NCBI GenBank assembly: GCA_016934955.1 | Contig: JAFGRY010000048.1 | Coordinates: forward strand, 1-64,000 | Direction: 5' to 3' | Source of the DNA: a bacterium | GTDB taxonomy: Bacteria; Zhuqueibacterota; QNDG01; JAGLOF01 | DNA length: 64,000 nt | Shown here: one piece after another, positions 42,083-51,878 of the stretch | Numbering within the stretch: the first letter of the stretch is position 1 | Layout of the letters: the number at the start of each line of letters is the position of its first letter | Position numbers and translations under genes: made by a program | The notes under the pieces: model-generated | The model's input: the letters and a program-made list of their open reading frames with translations, nothing else | What the model was told of the DNA's origin: nothing | Database searches by the model: none

Positions 42083-44393
42083 ACCCCCGCTCCTCGCCGG
42101 GGCGGCGGTACTGCTGCTCTGCTGCGCCGGCGTCCTGCTGAGGTCGGGTGAGGGCCCGCTCGACGGCACCGGATTTTCGCAGGTGGTGAAGGACCGCCGG
42201 GGAACACTGCTGCGTCTGACCCTGTCGGCTGATGAGCGATACCGGATCCGCACGCCGCTTGCCGATTGCGATACGCGGCTGGTCGAAGCGGTACTGCTGA
42301 AGGAGGACAAATACTTTCATTCGCATCCGGGAGTCAATCCCGTCGCCCTGGCGCGGGCCTTCTTTGAAACAGTGGTTTTGCGGCGGGCCAAAATGGGTGG
42401 CTCGACCATCACCATGCAGCTGGCCAGACTTCTCTATGATCTCGATACCGGGACCATGGCAGGGAAACTGAATCAAATGGCGCGGGCCTTCTGGCTCGAG
42501 ATGAGATGGTCCAAGAGAGAGATACTTGAGGCATATATCAATCTCGTTCCCTGCGGGGGAAATATCGAAGGGTTCCCGGCCGCAGCCGCGATTTACTTCG
42601 GCAAGGGGATCGGGGATCTGTCTCTTCAGGAGATACTCTTCCTCTGCGTGCTGCCTCAGCGGCCGGCTGCGCGCAGCCCCGATTCGCCGGGATTCGAGTC
42701 CGATCTTGCCGGCGCCCGGGAACGGCTGTTCCGGCTCTGGCTGAAACGGCACCCGGAATCCGGCAGGCTGGCGGCGCATATGCAAATGCCGGTTGCCGTC
42801 GGCAGGCATCTTCCCTTTTATGCTCCCCAGTATGTCAATGAACTGCTGCGCCGGAACGGTGACGCTATCGAGATCAACGGCACCCTGGATCTGGTCCTTC
42901 AGCAGCAGATCGAGCGGATGGTGCGCAGGTATATCGACCGAAAGCAGACCCGGGGCGTCACCAACGCGGCGGTCATGCTGGTCGATTACACCACCATGGA
43001 GGTGCTCGCCTCGATAGGCTCCGCGGATTTTTTCAACGATGCCATCGCGGGGCAGGTTGACGGCACGCGATCCCGGCGTTCACCCGGCTCGACATTGAAA
43101 CCGTTCATCTATGCGCTGGCCATGGATCAGGGCCTGATCCATCCCATGACAATGCTCGAGGACGCTCCGGTAAGTTTTTCTGAATATGCACCAGATAATT
43201 TCCGAAACGACTTTGCCGGTCCGGTAAAGGCGTGGGAGGCCCTGGTCGCCAGCAGGAATGTACCGGCTGTTTCCCTGGCTTCCCGCATTCATGCTCCGGA
43301 TCTGTACGGGTTTCTTCATTCCTGCGATGTGGGAGACCTGCAGCCCCGCGGGCATTACGGGCTTTCCCTGGTGCTGGGCGGCGCCGAACTGAGTATGGCG
43401 GAACTTGTGGAACTCTACGCCCTGCTCGCGAACCGGGGTTGGCGGCGTTCACTTGCCTATACGCTGGATACGCACCCGCGTCATCAGCCGGTGGGACAGC
43501 GGCTGCTGAGTCCGGAGGCGTGTTATCTCACTCTCGACATGCTGCGGCGCCAGCACGATCTCTCGCTTCATCCCGCTGTCCGGGAGAGAGACCGCAGTGA
43601 GATCGCCTATAAAACAGGCACGTCTATCGGGTTCAAGGACTGCTGGTCAATTGCCGTATTCGGATCGCACGTGCTCGCGGTCTGGCTGGGAAATTTCGAC
43701 GGGTACGGGAACCCCGAGTTCATCGGCCGTCGTCTCGCCACTCCTCTGATGTTCGAGATCATAGAGGGCCTGCGGGAACAGGGCCTGAGCACCGCACCTG
43801 CGGGTGAACGGCCCGAGACAATCAGGGAAGCGGAGGTGTGCGCGGTGTCGGGCGGAATCGCCGGACCGAACTGCCGGCAGAGGGTGAACACGCTTTTCAT
43901 TCCGGGAGCGTCTCCCATCACCACCTGCCGCATCTGCAGAGAAGTATGCATCGATACCAGGACCGGCTACCGGACGCGCGCGACAGAGGGAGCGCATGTG
44001 GCGCGGGAGGTCTACGAGTTCTGGCCGACCAATCTGCTTGCCCTTTTTTACAAAGCCGGCATCCCGAGACGGGTGCCGCCGCCGTTCGATCCCGCCGAGT
44101 CGGAAACGCTCCTGCAGCTCGGGGGGGAGCGGCCCGAGATAATTTCACCGCTGAAGCATACCCGGTATATTATCCGGCACGGAAGCGAAACCGGCAATGA
44201 CCTGCCCTTGTCGGCGGTTGCGGACAGTGATGTGCGGGAGATATTCTGGTTTGTGAATGAGACCTTCGCGGGCAGGGCGGGACCCGATGAAACGGTATAC
44301 TGGCCCCTCAAACCCGGACGGTCGCGAATCTGCGCCGTTGACGACCATGGACGAGCCGATTACCGTGATGTGACAGTGGAGGTCGTCTATTGA
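42024..44393 (+). CDS. pbpC: penicillin-binding protein 1C
   Basis: 789 residues. One N-terminal membrane helix (about 24-42), a glycosyltransferase family 51 domain (LLKEDKYFHSHPGVNPVALARA, GGSTITMQLARLL), then a transpeptidase domain with SPGSTLKPF (S356, K359) and KTGTS. A C-terminal PbpC-specific domain follows from about residue 690, after a cysteine-containing linker. Polymerises and crosslinks glycan. Starts inside the alpha-2-macroglobulin gene, so the pair is co-translated. Confidence 0.96.
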   Translation: MSLLSMRIRFRTSWKYIRGRPPLLAGAAVLLLCCAGVLLRSGEGPLDGTGFSQVVKDRRGTLLRLTLSADERYRIRTPLADCDTRLVEAVLLKEDKYFHSHPGVNPVALARAFFETVVLRRAKMGGSTITMQLARLLYDLDTGTMAGKLNQMARAFWLEMRWSKREILEAYINLVPCGGNIEGFPAAAAIYFGKGIGDLSLQEILFLCVLPQRPAARSPDSPGFESDLAGARERLFRLWLKRHPESGRLAAHMQMPVAVGRHLPFYAPQYVNELLRRNGDAIEINGTLDLVLQQQIERMVRRYIDRKQTRGVTNAAVMLVDYTTMEVLASIGSADFFNDAIAGQVDGTRSRRSPGSTLKPFIYALAMDQGLIHPMTMLEDAPVSFSEYAPDNFRNDFAGPVKAWEALVASRNVPAVSLASRIHAPDLYGFLHSCDVGDLQPRGHYGLSLVLGGAELSMAELVELYALLANRGWRRSLAYTLDTHPRHQPVGQRLLSPEACYLTLDMLRRQHDLSLHPAVRERDRSEIAYKTGTSIGFKDCWSIAVFGSHVLAVWLGNFDGYGNPEFIGRRLATPLMFEIIEGLREQGLSTAPAGERPETIREAEVCAVSGGIAGPNCRQRVNTLFIPGASPITTCRICREVCIDTRTGYRTRATEGAHVAREVYEFWPTNLLALFYKAGIPRRVPPPFDPAESETLLQLGGERPEIISPLKHTRYIIRHGSETGNDLPLSAVADSDVREIFWFVNETFAGRAGPDETVYWPLKPGRSRICAVDDHGRADYRDVTVEVVY

Positions 44394-44426
44394 CCGGTGA
44401 TACAGATACCTGAAAGGAGTATGCGT

Positions 44427-45218
44427 GTGACGCTGAGACGATTATCCGCCCCAGGAGTGATGAGCCGGCTGCTGCTGGCAGCCGTTCTCTTCTGCAGTCT
44501 GCCGCAAGCGCAGGCTCAGTCCCGGGGAGCGGTCTGGAAGACGGGGGAACGTCTTTCCTACCGGGTGACCTGGTCACTCTTCAGGCTGGGGACACTGACA
44601 CTGCATGTGGCCGATTCACTCACCACCGGCGAGGGCCCCGCCTACAGAATAGATATGGCCATCGATTCCAATCCGCTGCTGTTTTTCATCAACCGGCATT
44701 ACCGCTACAGCTGCACCATCGGAGATGATTTCAGGGTCCGCAACCTGGAGTATCTCGATGAGGAGGAGGGGAAGATCTACCGCGCGGCCTACGCATTCGA
44801 CCATGCCGCCCATTCGGTCTCGCTGGTGATGACCGATACCAGCGATACGTCCCGGGTGATCAGAAAAACGGTTTTCTATGAAAACAGGCTTTATGACGGT
44901 CTCTCCCTGATTTACTATGTCAGGCAGCATCTGGAAGAAACGCGGATCGATACGGTGCAGTATATCGCGGACGACGGCTACGCGGACATGGTAATCGATT
45001 ACCGGGGGGAGGGTGATCCTGTCCGGGTGCGGGCGCTGGCCGGTGCGACCGCCACCTGGGAAATTGCGGGCATGGTGTATGACAAGGGAATAGCAGGACT
45101 CTCGGGTCCGTTCCGGGGATGGTTCTCCCGGGATGCGAGGCGGCTTCCCCTGAAGGCGGCGTTGAAGGTGTTTATCGGTTCAGTCTGGGTCGAGCTGGAG
45201 GAGATAGCGTATGAGTAA
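44427..45218 (+). CDS. DUF3108 exported protein
   Basis: 263 residues with a signal peptide (basic start, LLLAAVLFCSLP core, AQAQ cleavage site) and the DUF3108 pattern GERLSYRVTWSLFRLGTLTL followed by alternating beta strands. GTG at 44427 is chosen because AAAGGAG lies seven bases upstream; the ATG at 44421 touches that site. The family is periplasmic or outer-membrane-associated with unknown function. Close spacing after pbpC and an 8-base overlap with the peptidase gene suggest an envelope operon. Confidence 0.82.
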   Translation: MTLRRLSAPGVMSRLLLAAVLFCSLPQAQAQSRGAVWKTGERLSYRVTWSLFRLGTLTLHVADSLTTGEGPAYRIDMAIDSNPLLFFINRHYRYSCTIGDDFRVRNLEYLDEEEGKIYRAAYAFDHAAHSVSLVMTDTSDTSRVIRKTVFYENRLYDGLSLIYYVRQHLEETRIDTVQYIADDGYADMVIDYRGEGDPVRVRALAGATATWEIAGMVYDKGIAGLSGPFRGWFSRDARRLPLKAALKVFIGSVWVELEEIAYE

Positions 45219-47478
45219 GGAAGCGAAGACACGGTTCCCGGGAACGGCGGCAGCGGTGCTGGCACTGATCTGGGCGGTGTCCGTCTCGGGCCAGGGCACC
45301 CGGGAGGATTACCGGCGCGCCCGGCATCTGAAAGAAGAGGCCGAAACACTGTACCGGACCGCGGCGGAGAGTCCGCAATGGGTCAACAATACACACAGGC
45401 TCTGGTACCGCCGGCATACGTCGGCCGGCAAGGAGTTTATGCTTGTCGATGCGGATGATGGCACAAAGCGGCGGGCGTTCGATCATCCCCTGCTGGCCGC
45501 CGCGCTTTCGGAAGCGATGGGGGAGAAGGTTGATCCTTATAACCTCCCTTTCAGCCGAATTACCTTCATTGATGACATGAAGCAGATCGAGTTTACCGTC
45601 AAGGGAGGTACCTGGCGGTGTGATCTGGGCAGTTACACATGCACACGGCTGCGCAGCGGAGAGAAGGAAAACGGCCGGGATGAGGAACCGGACGAGGATC
45701 AGGCCGAACGTAACTATGTCGAATCCCCCGACGGCCTCTGGCAGGCTTATGTGCACGGCTTTAACGTGTTCATTCGCTCCGCGGACGGAAAAGAAACCCA
45801 TCAGCTGAGTTTTGACGGCAATGAGGGATACTATTATGAAGTCAGGTTCCTTTGGTCACCCGATTCCAAAAAACTGCTCACCAGAACCTGCAGGCTCGGC
45901 TCGGACAGGCAGGTGCACTATATTGACAGCGCTCCCGACAACCAGCTGCAGCCGATCCATTTTTCCCGGACCTACTACAAGCCGGGAGACGTGATCCCGG
46001 TCCGCAAACCGGCGCTTTTTTCGATCACGGAAAAACGGCAGATACCGCTGTCCGACTCTCTCTACAGGGATCCCTACTATATTCGTAATCTGGCATGGCG
46101 GCATGACAGCCGGACATGCACGTTTGAATACAATCAGCGGGGGCATCAGGTGTACCGTGTTCTGGAAGTTGATGCGGAGACGGGCGGGGTGCGGGCACTG
46201 GTGGATGAGGCGAGCGAGACCTTTTTCTGCTATTACGGCAAATTGTATCGCTATCATCTCAACGGGGGCGACGAGCTGATCTGGATGTCCGAGCGCGACG
46301 GCTGGAATCATCTGTACCTGTACGATTGCCAGACGGCTTCCGTAAAGAATCAGATCACCAGCGGCGAGTGGGTGGTGCGCAGTGTCCTCTTCGTGGATGA
46401 ACGGCGGCGGGAGATAATTTTTACCGCCGGCGGCATGGTCGCGGGTGAGGATCCCTACCACCTGCACTGCTGCCGGATCAATTTTGACGGCACCGGTCTG
46501 ACCCGTCTCACCGGCGGTAATGCCACCCACGAGGTGGTCTTCTCGGATGATCACCGGTATTTCGTTGACACCGCTTCCCGGGTCGATCTGCCGCCGATAA
46601 CGGTGCTTCGCTCGGCCCGGGACGGAGGGGATGTGATGACGCTGGAATACGGGGATGCGGAAAGACTGCTGCAAAGCGGCTGGCGCCTGCCGGAGGTGTT
46701 CGCGGCAAAAGGCAGGGACGGCACCACCGATATCTGGGGCATCATCATTCGTCCGTCGACGTTCGATGCCTCACGCACCTATCCGGTGATCGAATATATC
46801 TACGCCGGTCCCCATAATTCCTTCGTTCCCAAATCATTCTCTCCCTGGTTCTCGATGCAGAGCCTGGCCGAACTCGGGTGTATCGTCGTGCAGATAGACG
46901 GTATGGGCACTTCCAACCGATCGAAGGCGTTTCACGATGTCTGTTATAAAAATCTCAAGGACGCGGGGTTTCCGGACCGGATCGCCTGGCATCGTGCCGT
47001 GGCTGAGCGATATGCCTGGTATGATATCAGCCGGGGAGTTGGCATCTACGGGCACAGCGCCGGCGGACAGAACGCAGCCGGCGCGCTGCTTTTTCATCCG
47101 GATGTTTACACGGTGGCCGTTGCCTCGTGCGGGTGTCATGATAACCGCATGGATAAAATATCGTGGAACGAACAGTGGATGGGCTATCCGGTGGGGCCCC
47201 ATTATGCCGAATCCTCAAATGTCGAGAATGCCCGCCTGCTGCGGGGAAAGCTTTTCCTCATTGTCGGGGAACTCGATACGAATGTGGATCCGGCGTCGAC
47301 CATGCAGGTTGTGGACGCGCTGGTCAGCGCCGGGAAGGATTTTGATCTGCTGGTGCTTCCGGGCGCCGGTCACTCATACGGGGGCGAATACGGGGAACGC
47401 CGCCGCATGGATTTCTTCGTCGAACATCTCATGGGGGTGACACCGCCGGACTGGAACAGCGAGGACGGGGGTCAATAG
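45211..47478 (+). CDS. DPP-IV-family S9 prolyl peptidase, exported
   Basis: 755 residues: signal peptide (about 1-27), DPP-IV-type beta-propeller (about 80-500), then an alpha/beta hydrolase. Catalytic Ser616 in YGHSAGGQN, Asp in GELDTNVDP and His in GAGHSYGG. Cleaves peptides from the N-terminus, often after proline; suggests peptide use. It ends within seven bases of overlap with the convergent kinase gene, leaving no room for a dedicated terminator. Confidence 0.93.
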   Translation: MSKEAKTRFPGTAAAVLALIWAVSVSGQGTREDYRRARHLKEEAETLYRTAAESPQWVNNTHRLWYRRHTSAGKEFMLVDADDGTKRRAFDHPLLAAALSEAMGEKVDPYNLPFSRITFIDDMKQIEFTVKGGTWRCDLGSYTCTRLRSGEKENGRDEEPDEDQAERNYVESPDGLWQAYVHGFNVFIRSADGKETHQLSFDGNEGYYYEVRFLWSPDSKKLLTRTCRLGSDRQVHYIDSAPDNQLQPIHFSRTYYKPGDVIPVRKPALFSITEKRQIPLSDSLYRDPYYIRNLAWRHDSRTCTFEYNQRGHQVYRVLEVDAETGGVRALVDEASETFFCYYGKLYRYHLNGGDELIWMSERDGWNHLYLYDCQTASVKNQITSGEWVVRSVLFVDERRREIIFTAGGMVAGEDPYHLHCCRINFDGTGLTRLTGGNATHEVVFSDDHRYFVDTASRVDLPPITVLRSARDGGDVMTLEYGDAERLLQSGWRLPEVFAAKGRDGTTDIWGIIIRPSTFDASRTYPVIEYIYAGPHNSFVPKSFSPWFSMQSLAELGCIVVQIDGMGTSNRSKAFHDVCYKNLKDAGFPDRIAWHRAVAERYAWYDISRGVGIYGHSAGGQNAAGALLFHPDVYTVAVASCGCHDNRMDKISWNEQWMGYPVGPHYAESSNVENARLLRGKLFLIVGELDTNVDPASTMQVVDALVSAGKDFDLLVLPGAGHSYGGEYGERRRMDFFVEHLMGVTPPDWNSEDGGQ

Positions 47479-49142
47479 CGAAAGCTGCTGTTTCCGGTAA
47501 ATTCTCCCAGGATGGAGTTCGGGGGAACCGAGTCGCCGTCAACGGGCAGAAACGAGGTGACGAGCTCAAGCAGCCTCCGGGCCTCGGGAAAGGCCGGGGA
47601 TGTTTTTTCAACGCCGGCGAGCAGGGGCACGGCCAGTTCCCGGAATACACACAGCTCGTACATGAGTGAAGAATTGAAAATAATGTCCGCGTCTTCCTGG
47701 TAGGGAAAGATGTGCTTCTCTTCCCCTTCTCGTACCTGGGGCCACTGCAGGATTGTCTGTTCGGGTGCGTGGTCCCGGAACTGGACATCCCTGATCATTC
47801 GTCTCAGCAGGCGGACATCGCTCGTCGGCACCCGCAGATGATCCATGATATTCATCTGGGTAAGGGCGCTCACATAAATTTTCAGTTTGCTGCGGAACGG
47901 TATCTCCTGGGTGAGGGTGCTGTTGAGGCCGTGAATTCCTTCGATGAGCACCGGCTGGCCCGCAGCGAGCCGGCATTCGTCTCCCTCGCCGCTGGTACCG
48001 GTGATGAAATCATATCGGGGAATCCTGACGATGCGGCCTTCAAGGAGTCCGCCGAGATCCCGGTTCAGCCGTTCGATGTCGATCGCTTTCAGCGATTCAT
48101 AATCCGGATTGCCGCTTTGATCGAGCGGTGTCTTGTCCCGGTCGAGAAAGTAGTGATCCAGCGAGATCATGAGCGGGTTCATGCCGTTGACCCGCAGCTG
48201 AATATTGAGCCGCTTGGTGAATGTCGTTTTGCCCGATGAAGAGGGGCCGGCTATGAGTATCACCCGCAGATCGTTTTTTCTGGCGCTGATGTAATCGGCA
48301 ATCTCCGCAACCTTTTTTTCGTGCAGCCCTTCCGCGATCTTGATGAGATCGTGGATGCGGCCGCTGGTCACGGCTGCGTTCAGGTCGGCAACCTTGTCGA
48401 TGCCCAGTATTTTTTCCCATTCGCCGTATTCCTGAAAAACCGTGAACAGTTTTTTCGGCTCTTCAAATTGCCTGAGATAGAGGCCGTCCAGCCAGCGGGG
48501 AAACTGCAGCACCATGCCGGGGGACCAGAGATGGGTGTCAAAGAGGCTGAGGACGCCTGCCGAGGCAAAGAGGGGGAAGCGCATGGGCAGCAGCAGCGTT
48601 CCGTATCGGGAAAAGGTGATTTTTGCCGTCTCATCATTGATCGCATAGAGCAGGGGATCTTCACCGATATTCCGCATCTGGTCCATGGCCTGCTGCCGGT
48701 GCATGACCACCGGTTCTATGGGGTCGTCAGCTTCGATCAGTTCCTGAATGCGGGTGTGGATGACCCTGACGTCCTTGACCTTGAAAATGCTCTCATCCCG
48801 CCAGTGACAGTAGATCCCCTCCCCGAGTGAGTGATCGACGAGCAGCCGTCTGCCCGGGAAACGGTCGGCCACGGCCCTGAGCAGCAGCAGGGTCAGGGTG
48901 GCCCGGTAACTCTGCATCGATGCTTCGGAACCCTGACCGATCCAGGAGAGACTGCAGTCGTGCTGCAGCGGTTCCCTGAGACTCACCAGCTTGTTGTCCA
49001 TTTTCGCCAGTGTCACCAGCGGAGCATCGGCGGGAGGGTGCAGTTTCAATATATCCTGGAGCACGGTTCCCTTGAGAAAGGAGGCTCGTTTTCCGTTTTC
49101 GAATGCGACGGCGGCGGTGTTTTCCGGTATCGTGAGAGGCAT
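47472..49142 (-). CDS. uridine-kinase-like nucleoside kinase with ThrRS-type N-terminal region
   Basis: 556 residues. An N-terminal TGS-like part is followed by a region resembling the second additional domain of threonyl-tRNA synthetase (LLVDHSLGEGIYCHW). The C-terminal kinase has P-loop AGPSSSGKTTF, then SLDHYFLDRDKTP and EGIHGLN. Such fused kinases occur in Bacteroidetes, Thermotogae, spirochaetes and clostridia; nucleoside preference is not settled from sequence. ATG at 49142 with AGGA upstream; longer in-frame readings cross the divergent promoter. Confidence 0.9.
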   Translation of the reverse strand: MPLTIPENTAAVAFENGKRASFLKGTVLQDILKLHPPADAPLVTLAKMDNKLVSLREPLQHDCSLSWIGQGSEASMQSYRATLTLLLLRAVADRFPGRRLLVDHSLGEGIYCHWRDESIFKVKDVRVIHTRIQELIEADDPIEPVVMHRQQAMDQMRNIGEDPLLYAINDETAKITFSRYGTLLLPMRFPLFASAGVLSLFDTHLWSPGMVLQFPRWLDGLYLRQFEEPKKLFTVFQEYGEWEKILGIDKVADLNAAVTSGRIHDLIKIAEGLHEKKVAEIADYISARKNDLRVILIAGPSSSGKTTFTKRLNIQLRVNGMNPLMISLDHYFLDRDKTPLDQSGNPDYESLKAIDIERLNRDLGGLLEGRIVRIPRYDFITGTSGEGDECRLAAGQPVLIEGIHGLNSTLTQEIPFRSKLKIYVSALTQMNIMDHLRVPTSDVRLLRRMIRDVQFRDHAPEQTILQWPQVREGEEKHIFPYQEDADIIFNSSLMYELCVFRELAVPLLAGVEKTSPAFPEARRLLELVTSFLPVDGDSVPPNSILGEFTGNSSFRY

Positions 49143-49178
49143 GCGGGTCCTGTCTGTTTCACAGTAATTCCAGGATAA

Positions 49179-49207
49179 AAAATAGCCAATTTTTCCATTC
49201 GATCCAA
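49179..49207 (-). promoter_or_regulatory. candidate promoter of the nucleoside kinase gene
   Basis: On the minus strand, TTGGAT (49202-49207), 17-base spacer, TATTTT (49179-49184), about 37 bases before the start codon. Arranged back-to-back with the promoter at 49219-49247. Confidence 0.5.
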
Positions 49208-49218
49208 GACCTTTCTGA

Positions 49219-49247
49219 TTGACAATGAGACACGGTTGTCGTATACT
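49219..49247 (+). promoter_or_regulatory. strong sigma70-type promoter of the DUF2520-PHP operon
   Basis: Perfect TTGACA (49219-49224), 17-base spacer, TATACT (49242-49247). Best promoter match in the window, 25 bases upstream of the ATG at 49273. Confidence 0.8.
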
Positions 49248-49272
49248 GTAGAGGAATATGCGGGGAGAGGTA

Positions 49273-50136
49273 ATGAAAAGCATGACACTTAAAACGAGGA
49301 AAACAGTGATTATAGGGGCGGGCCGGGCCGGGGGCAGCCTGGCCGCGGCAATGCAGACGGCCGGATATTCGCTGGCGATGATCATCGACACCGATGCCTC
49401 CGCTGCCGGAACGCTCGCCGGCGCCTGCGGCTGCCGGTATGCCGATCATCTGGAAAGCGTGGACAGCGATGCGGGCCTGGTGTTCCTGGCGGTGCCGGAT
49501 GACAGCATCGGCGTCACGGCGCGGGCCGCAGCCGCAGCGGACCTTTTTAGAACCGACACCATTGTGGCCCATCTTTCCGGCAGACATCCAGCCTCGGTGC
49601 TCGCTCCCCTGACCTGCCCCAGGGCGTCGTTTCATCCCTGCTCGACCTTCCTGCCCGGGCAGCAGGGGGGATTCACCGGGATCACGGTTGCCATCGAGGG
49701 CGATCCGGCGGCGGTTGAGCCCTTGACCCGCCTTGCCGGCGATCTCGGGGCCCGGCCGGTTCTGATCGAGGCCGGACAGAAAGCACTCTATCACGCCGCC
49801 TGTACCATGGCATCGAATCTGCTTGCCGTTGTCGTCCACCAGGCTGAACGGCTGCTTGCGGCCTGCGGCGGCACCATCGATCCGGCCGCGCTCATGCCCC
49901 TTGTACGGCGGACGGTGGAGAACATCGGCGAGCGGGGATCGCTGGCGTCGCTCACCGGCCCGGTCATGCGGGGGGACCGGGAGACAGTACGGGCGCATGT
50001 CGACGCCATACGGACGGCACATCCCGAGCTCCTGGAACTCTATCGGACGCTCAGCCTCGCCGCCGCTGATATGGCTGTCGAGAATGGCGCGGACCGCGAC
50101 CGCATCGCCGGTGTAATAGATGTACTCCACAGCTGA
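49273..50136 (+). CDS. Rossmann-fold DUF2520 oxidoreductase-like protein
   Basis: 287 residues. N-terminal dinucleotide motif VIIGAGRAGGSLAAAMQ, then LVFLAVPDDSI and VAHLSGRHPASVLAP, and the C-terminal helical DUF2520 domain with YHAACTMASNLL. It resembles NADP-dependent F420 reductase/6-phosphogluconate-dehydrogenase-like proteins; the substrate is unknown. GAGAGG precedes the ATG. It overlaps the next gene by 17 bases. Confidence 0.88.
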   Translation: MKSMTLKTRKTVIIGAGRAGGSLAAAMQTAGYSLAMIIDTDASAAGTLAGACGCRYADHLESVDSDAGLVFLAVPDDSIGVTARAAAAADLFRTDTIVAHLSGRHPASVLAPLTCPRASFHPCSTFLPGQQGGFTGITVAIEGDPAAVEPLTRLAGDLGARPVLIEAGQKALYHAACTMASNLLAVVVHQAERLLAACGGTIDPAALMPLVRRTVENIGERGSLASLTGPVMRGDRETVRAHVDAIRTAHPELLELYRTLSLAAADMAVENGADRDRIAGVIDVLHS

Positions 50137-50947
50137 CAGCAGCGTCCCCTGCCCGGGGTTCGCCGATTATCATCTTCACACGGCTCTCTGCGGACACGCG
50201 GTCGGAAGTATGGAGGCATATGTTCAGCAGGCCGTTGATTCGGAATTGACTGAGATCGGATTTTCCGATCATCTTCCGCTGGGGCCGGACCGGAAACAGG
50301 GACATACCATGGCCCTGTTTGAAATGGAGAGGTACCTTCAGGAGATCAGCGGTCTGCGGCAGCGCTATCCGCAGCTGCGTATCCTCGTCGGCGGTGAACT
50401 CGGGCTCTACCACGGATTTGAAGACGATCTTCAGGATCTCCTGGACCGGTTCCCTCTTGACTACGTCATCGGTTCGGTTCACTATTTCGGTGAATCGTTT
50501 GTGTTCGGTACACCGGAGCTTTCCTGGACCCCGCGGAAACGCCGAAGGGAAATCGGCTCCTGCTTCGAGCTGTACCGGCTGGGCATCTGCTCCGGGCTGA
50601 TGACCGTGATCGGCCATCTTGACGCGCTGACGTCTCTTTTCCCCGGGGAGGAGACGGCCGTCATCGAGGGGGCGGAACGCGTCCTGTCAGAGGCGGCGGC
50701 CCGGGGGACGATCCTTGAACTCAACACATCGGGCCTGCGCAAGTCAGGGGGTGTCATGTTTCCTGCGCCGCCGCTGCTGCGGGAAGCGGGCCGGAGAAAC
50801 GTACCCGTCTGGCTGGGGTCCGACGCACACGCACCTGACCAGGTGGGGAGCGCATTCGGGGAGGCGCACGCGCTGCTCGGCGCCTGCGGCTATACCCGCC
50901 GGTCCCTCAGTAAAGAAGGTATGCATGTCTTTTATCCCCCCTTCTGA
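50120..50947 (+). CDS. PHP-family histidinol-phosphatase-like protein
   Basis: 275 residues: ADYHLHTALCGHAVGSME, GFSDHLPLG, GGELGLYHG, GSVHYFG, GHLDALT and GSDAHAPDQVG form the HisJ/HisK PHP metal site. Histidinol-phosphatase is the usual call for this length. No other histidine biosynthesis gene is near, so another sugar- or alcohol-phosphate substrate is possible. Confidence 0.85.
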   Translation: MYSTADSSVPCPGFADYHLHTALCGHAVGSMEAYVQQAVDSELTEIGFSDHLPLGPDRKQGHTMALFEMERYLQEISGLRQRYPQLRILVGGELGLYHGFEDDLQDLLDRFPLDYVIGSVHYFGESFVFGTPELSWTPRKRRREIGSCFELYRLGICSGLMTVIGHLDALTSLFPGEETAVIEGAERVLSEAAARGTILELNTSGLRKSGGVMFPAPPLLREAGRRNVPVWLGSDAHAPDQVGSAFGEAHALLGACGYTRRSLSKEGMHVFYPPF

Positions 50948-51175
50948 TATTTCCCGTCCTTTCCGTTTTGTCATGGTTATGACACGGCGGTGTCACATTT
51001 TTTACACGCCTTCTGCCGCGGTTCGCGGATCATTGCAGGATGCAATCATGGATGTTTCCTTATAATCAATTGGAAATAATAGCCTTATCAGTACATCTGC
51101 TTTTCGAAGATGCAACATTTTTTTCCAGGGTACGGAATTTGCAATAATACGTACTGGAAACAGAGAGAGGCGGCA

Positions 51176-51670
51176 ATGAGAGCAGTGCGGATAATACCTT
51201 TTGTTGTGCTGAGCGCGGCGGTCTTCACCGGCGGCGCCCTGATCCCCCGGACAGGCGGCGGCTGTGACAGCGGTACCGATACCGCCTTTATATGCGGCAC
51301 ATCCATCCCTGCCGGTCCCGCTGCCAGACTGGCCGGGATGAACGAGCAGCTGCGCTCGGTCCGCCGCGTCTGCATTGCCGGGCGGGAACGGATCGTCATT
51401 ACCGGCGCTGACAGCGTCACCCGGGAATATATCGTAAAAAACGGTGTTCTCTGGGCGAACAGCGATCCGCTCGTCACCGATGTCTGTTTCTTTCACTTCG
51501 AGTACCGTGACCGTTTCGGCAATCTGATTGTGAGGCCGGAGAAGGACCGGGAAGAGATCGAGTCCATCGCCTATATTCTTTCCTTCAAGGCGGATCCGGG
51601 CATGATCAATGCCCATTTCAGTACAGACCATCCGATTGTCCTCTCGGGATCTCTGGCAATGACGTTTTGA
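51176..51670 (+). CDS. lone exported pseudopilin-like protein, function unknown
   Basis: 164 residues from an ATG after GAGAGAGG. A short hydrophobic N-terminal segment (IIPFVVLSAAVFTGGAL) is followed by a domain whose pattern (TREYIVKNGVLWANSDPLVTDV, HFEYRDRFGN, SIAYILSF) resembles minor pseudopilins of the GspJ/PilW kind. The prepilin peptidase motif (Gly-Phe-x-x-x-Glu) is absent. Not recognised as a known family member. It stands alone between a PHP gene and a terminator. Confidence 0.6.
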   Translation: MRAVRIIPFVVLSAAVFTGGALIPRTGGGCDSGTDTAFICGTSIPAGPAARLAGMNEQLRSVRRVCIAGRERIVITGADSVTREYIVKNGVLWANSDPLVTDVCFFHFEYRDRFGNLIVRPEKDREEIESIAYILSFKADPGMINAHFSTDHPIVLSGSLAMTF

Positions 51671-51691
51671 TCACGAGATGTCTTCTTCGCG

Positions 51692-51726
51692 AAAAAAGGC
51701 GCCCCGCCACAGGGCGCCTTTTTTTT
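51692..51726 (+). terminator. intrinsic terminator (probably bidirectional)
   Basis: AAAAAAGGCGCCC (51692-51704) pairs with GGGCGCCTTTTTT (51712-51724), followed by further Ts. The A-run on the other side means it could also work on the minus strand. Confidence 0.93.
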
Positions 51727-51878
51727 ACTGGAATACCGGCGGGGTGAAAAGGCAGCCGGCTCGCAAACCGGCAATTTGTCCTTGTTATTTTCGGGAAAAT
51801 TATCTATTTTTTTCACCATCACCTGATCATGCCGGTCATGTCCACCGTACCTGGAATCATAACGAAGGGAGTTACGCG

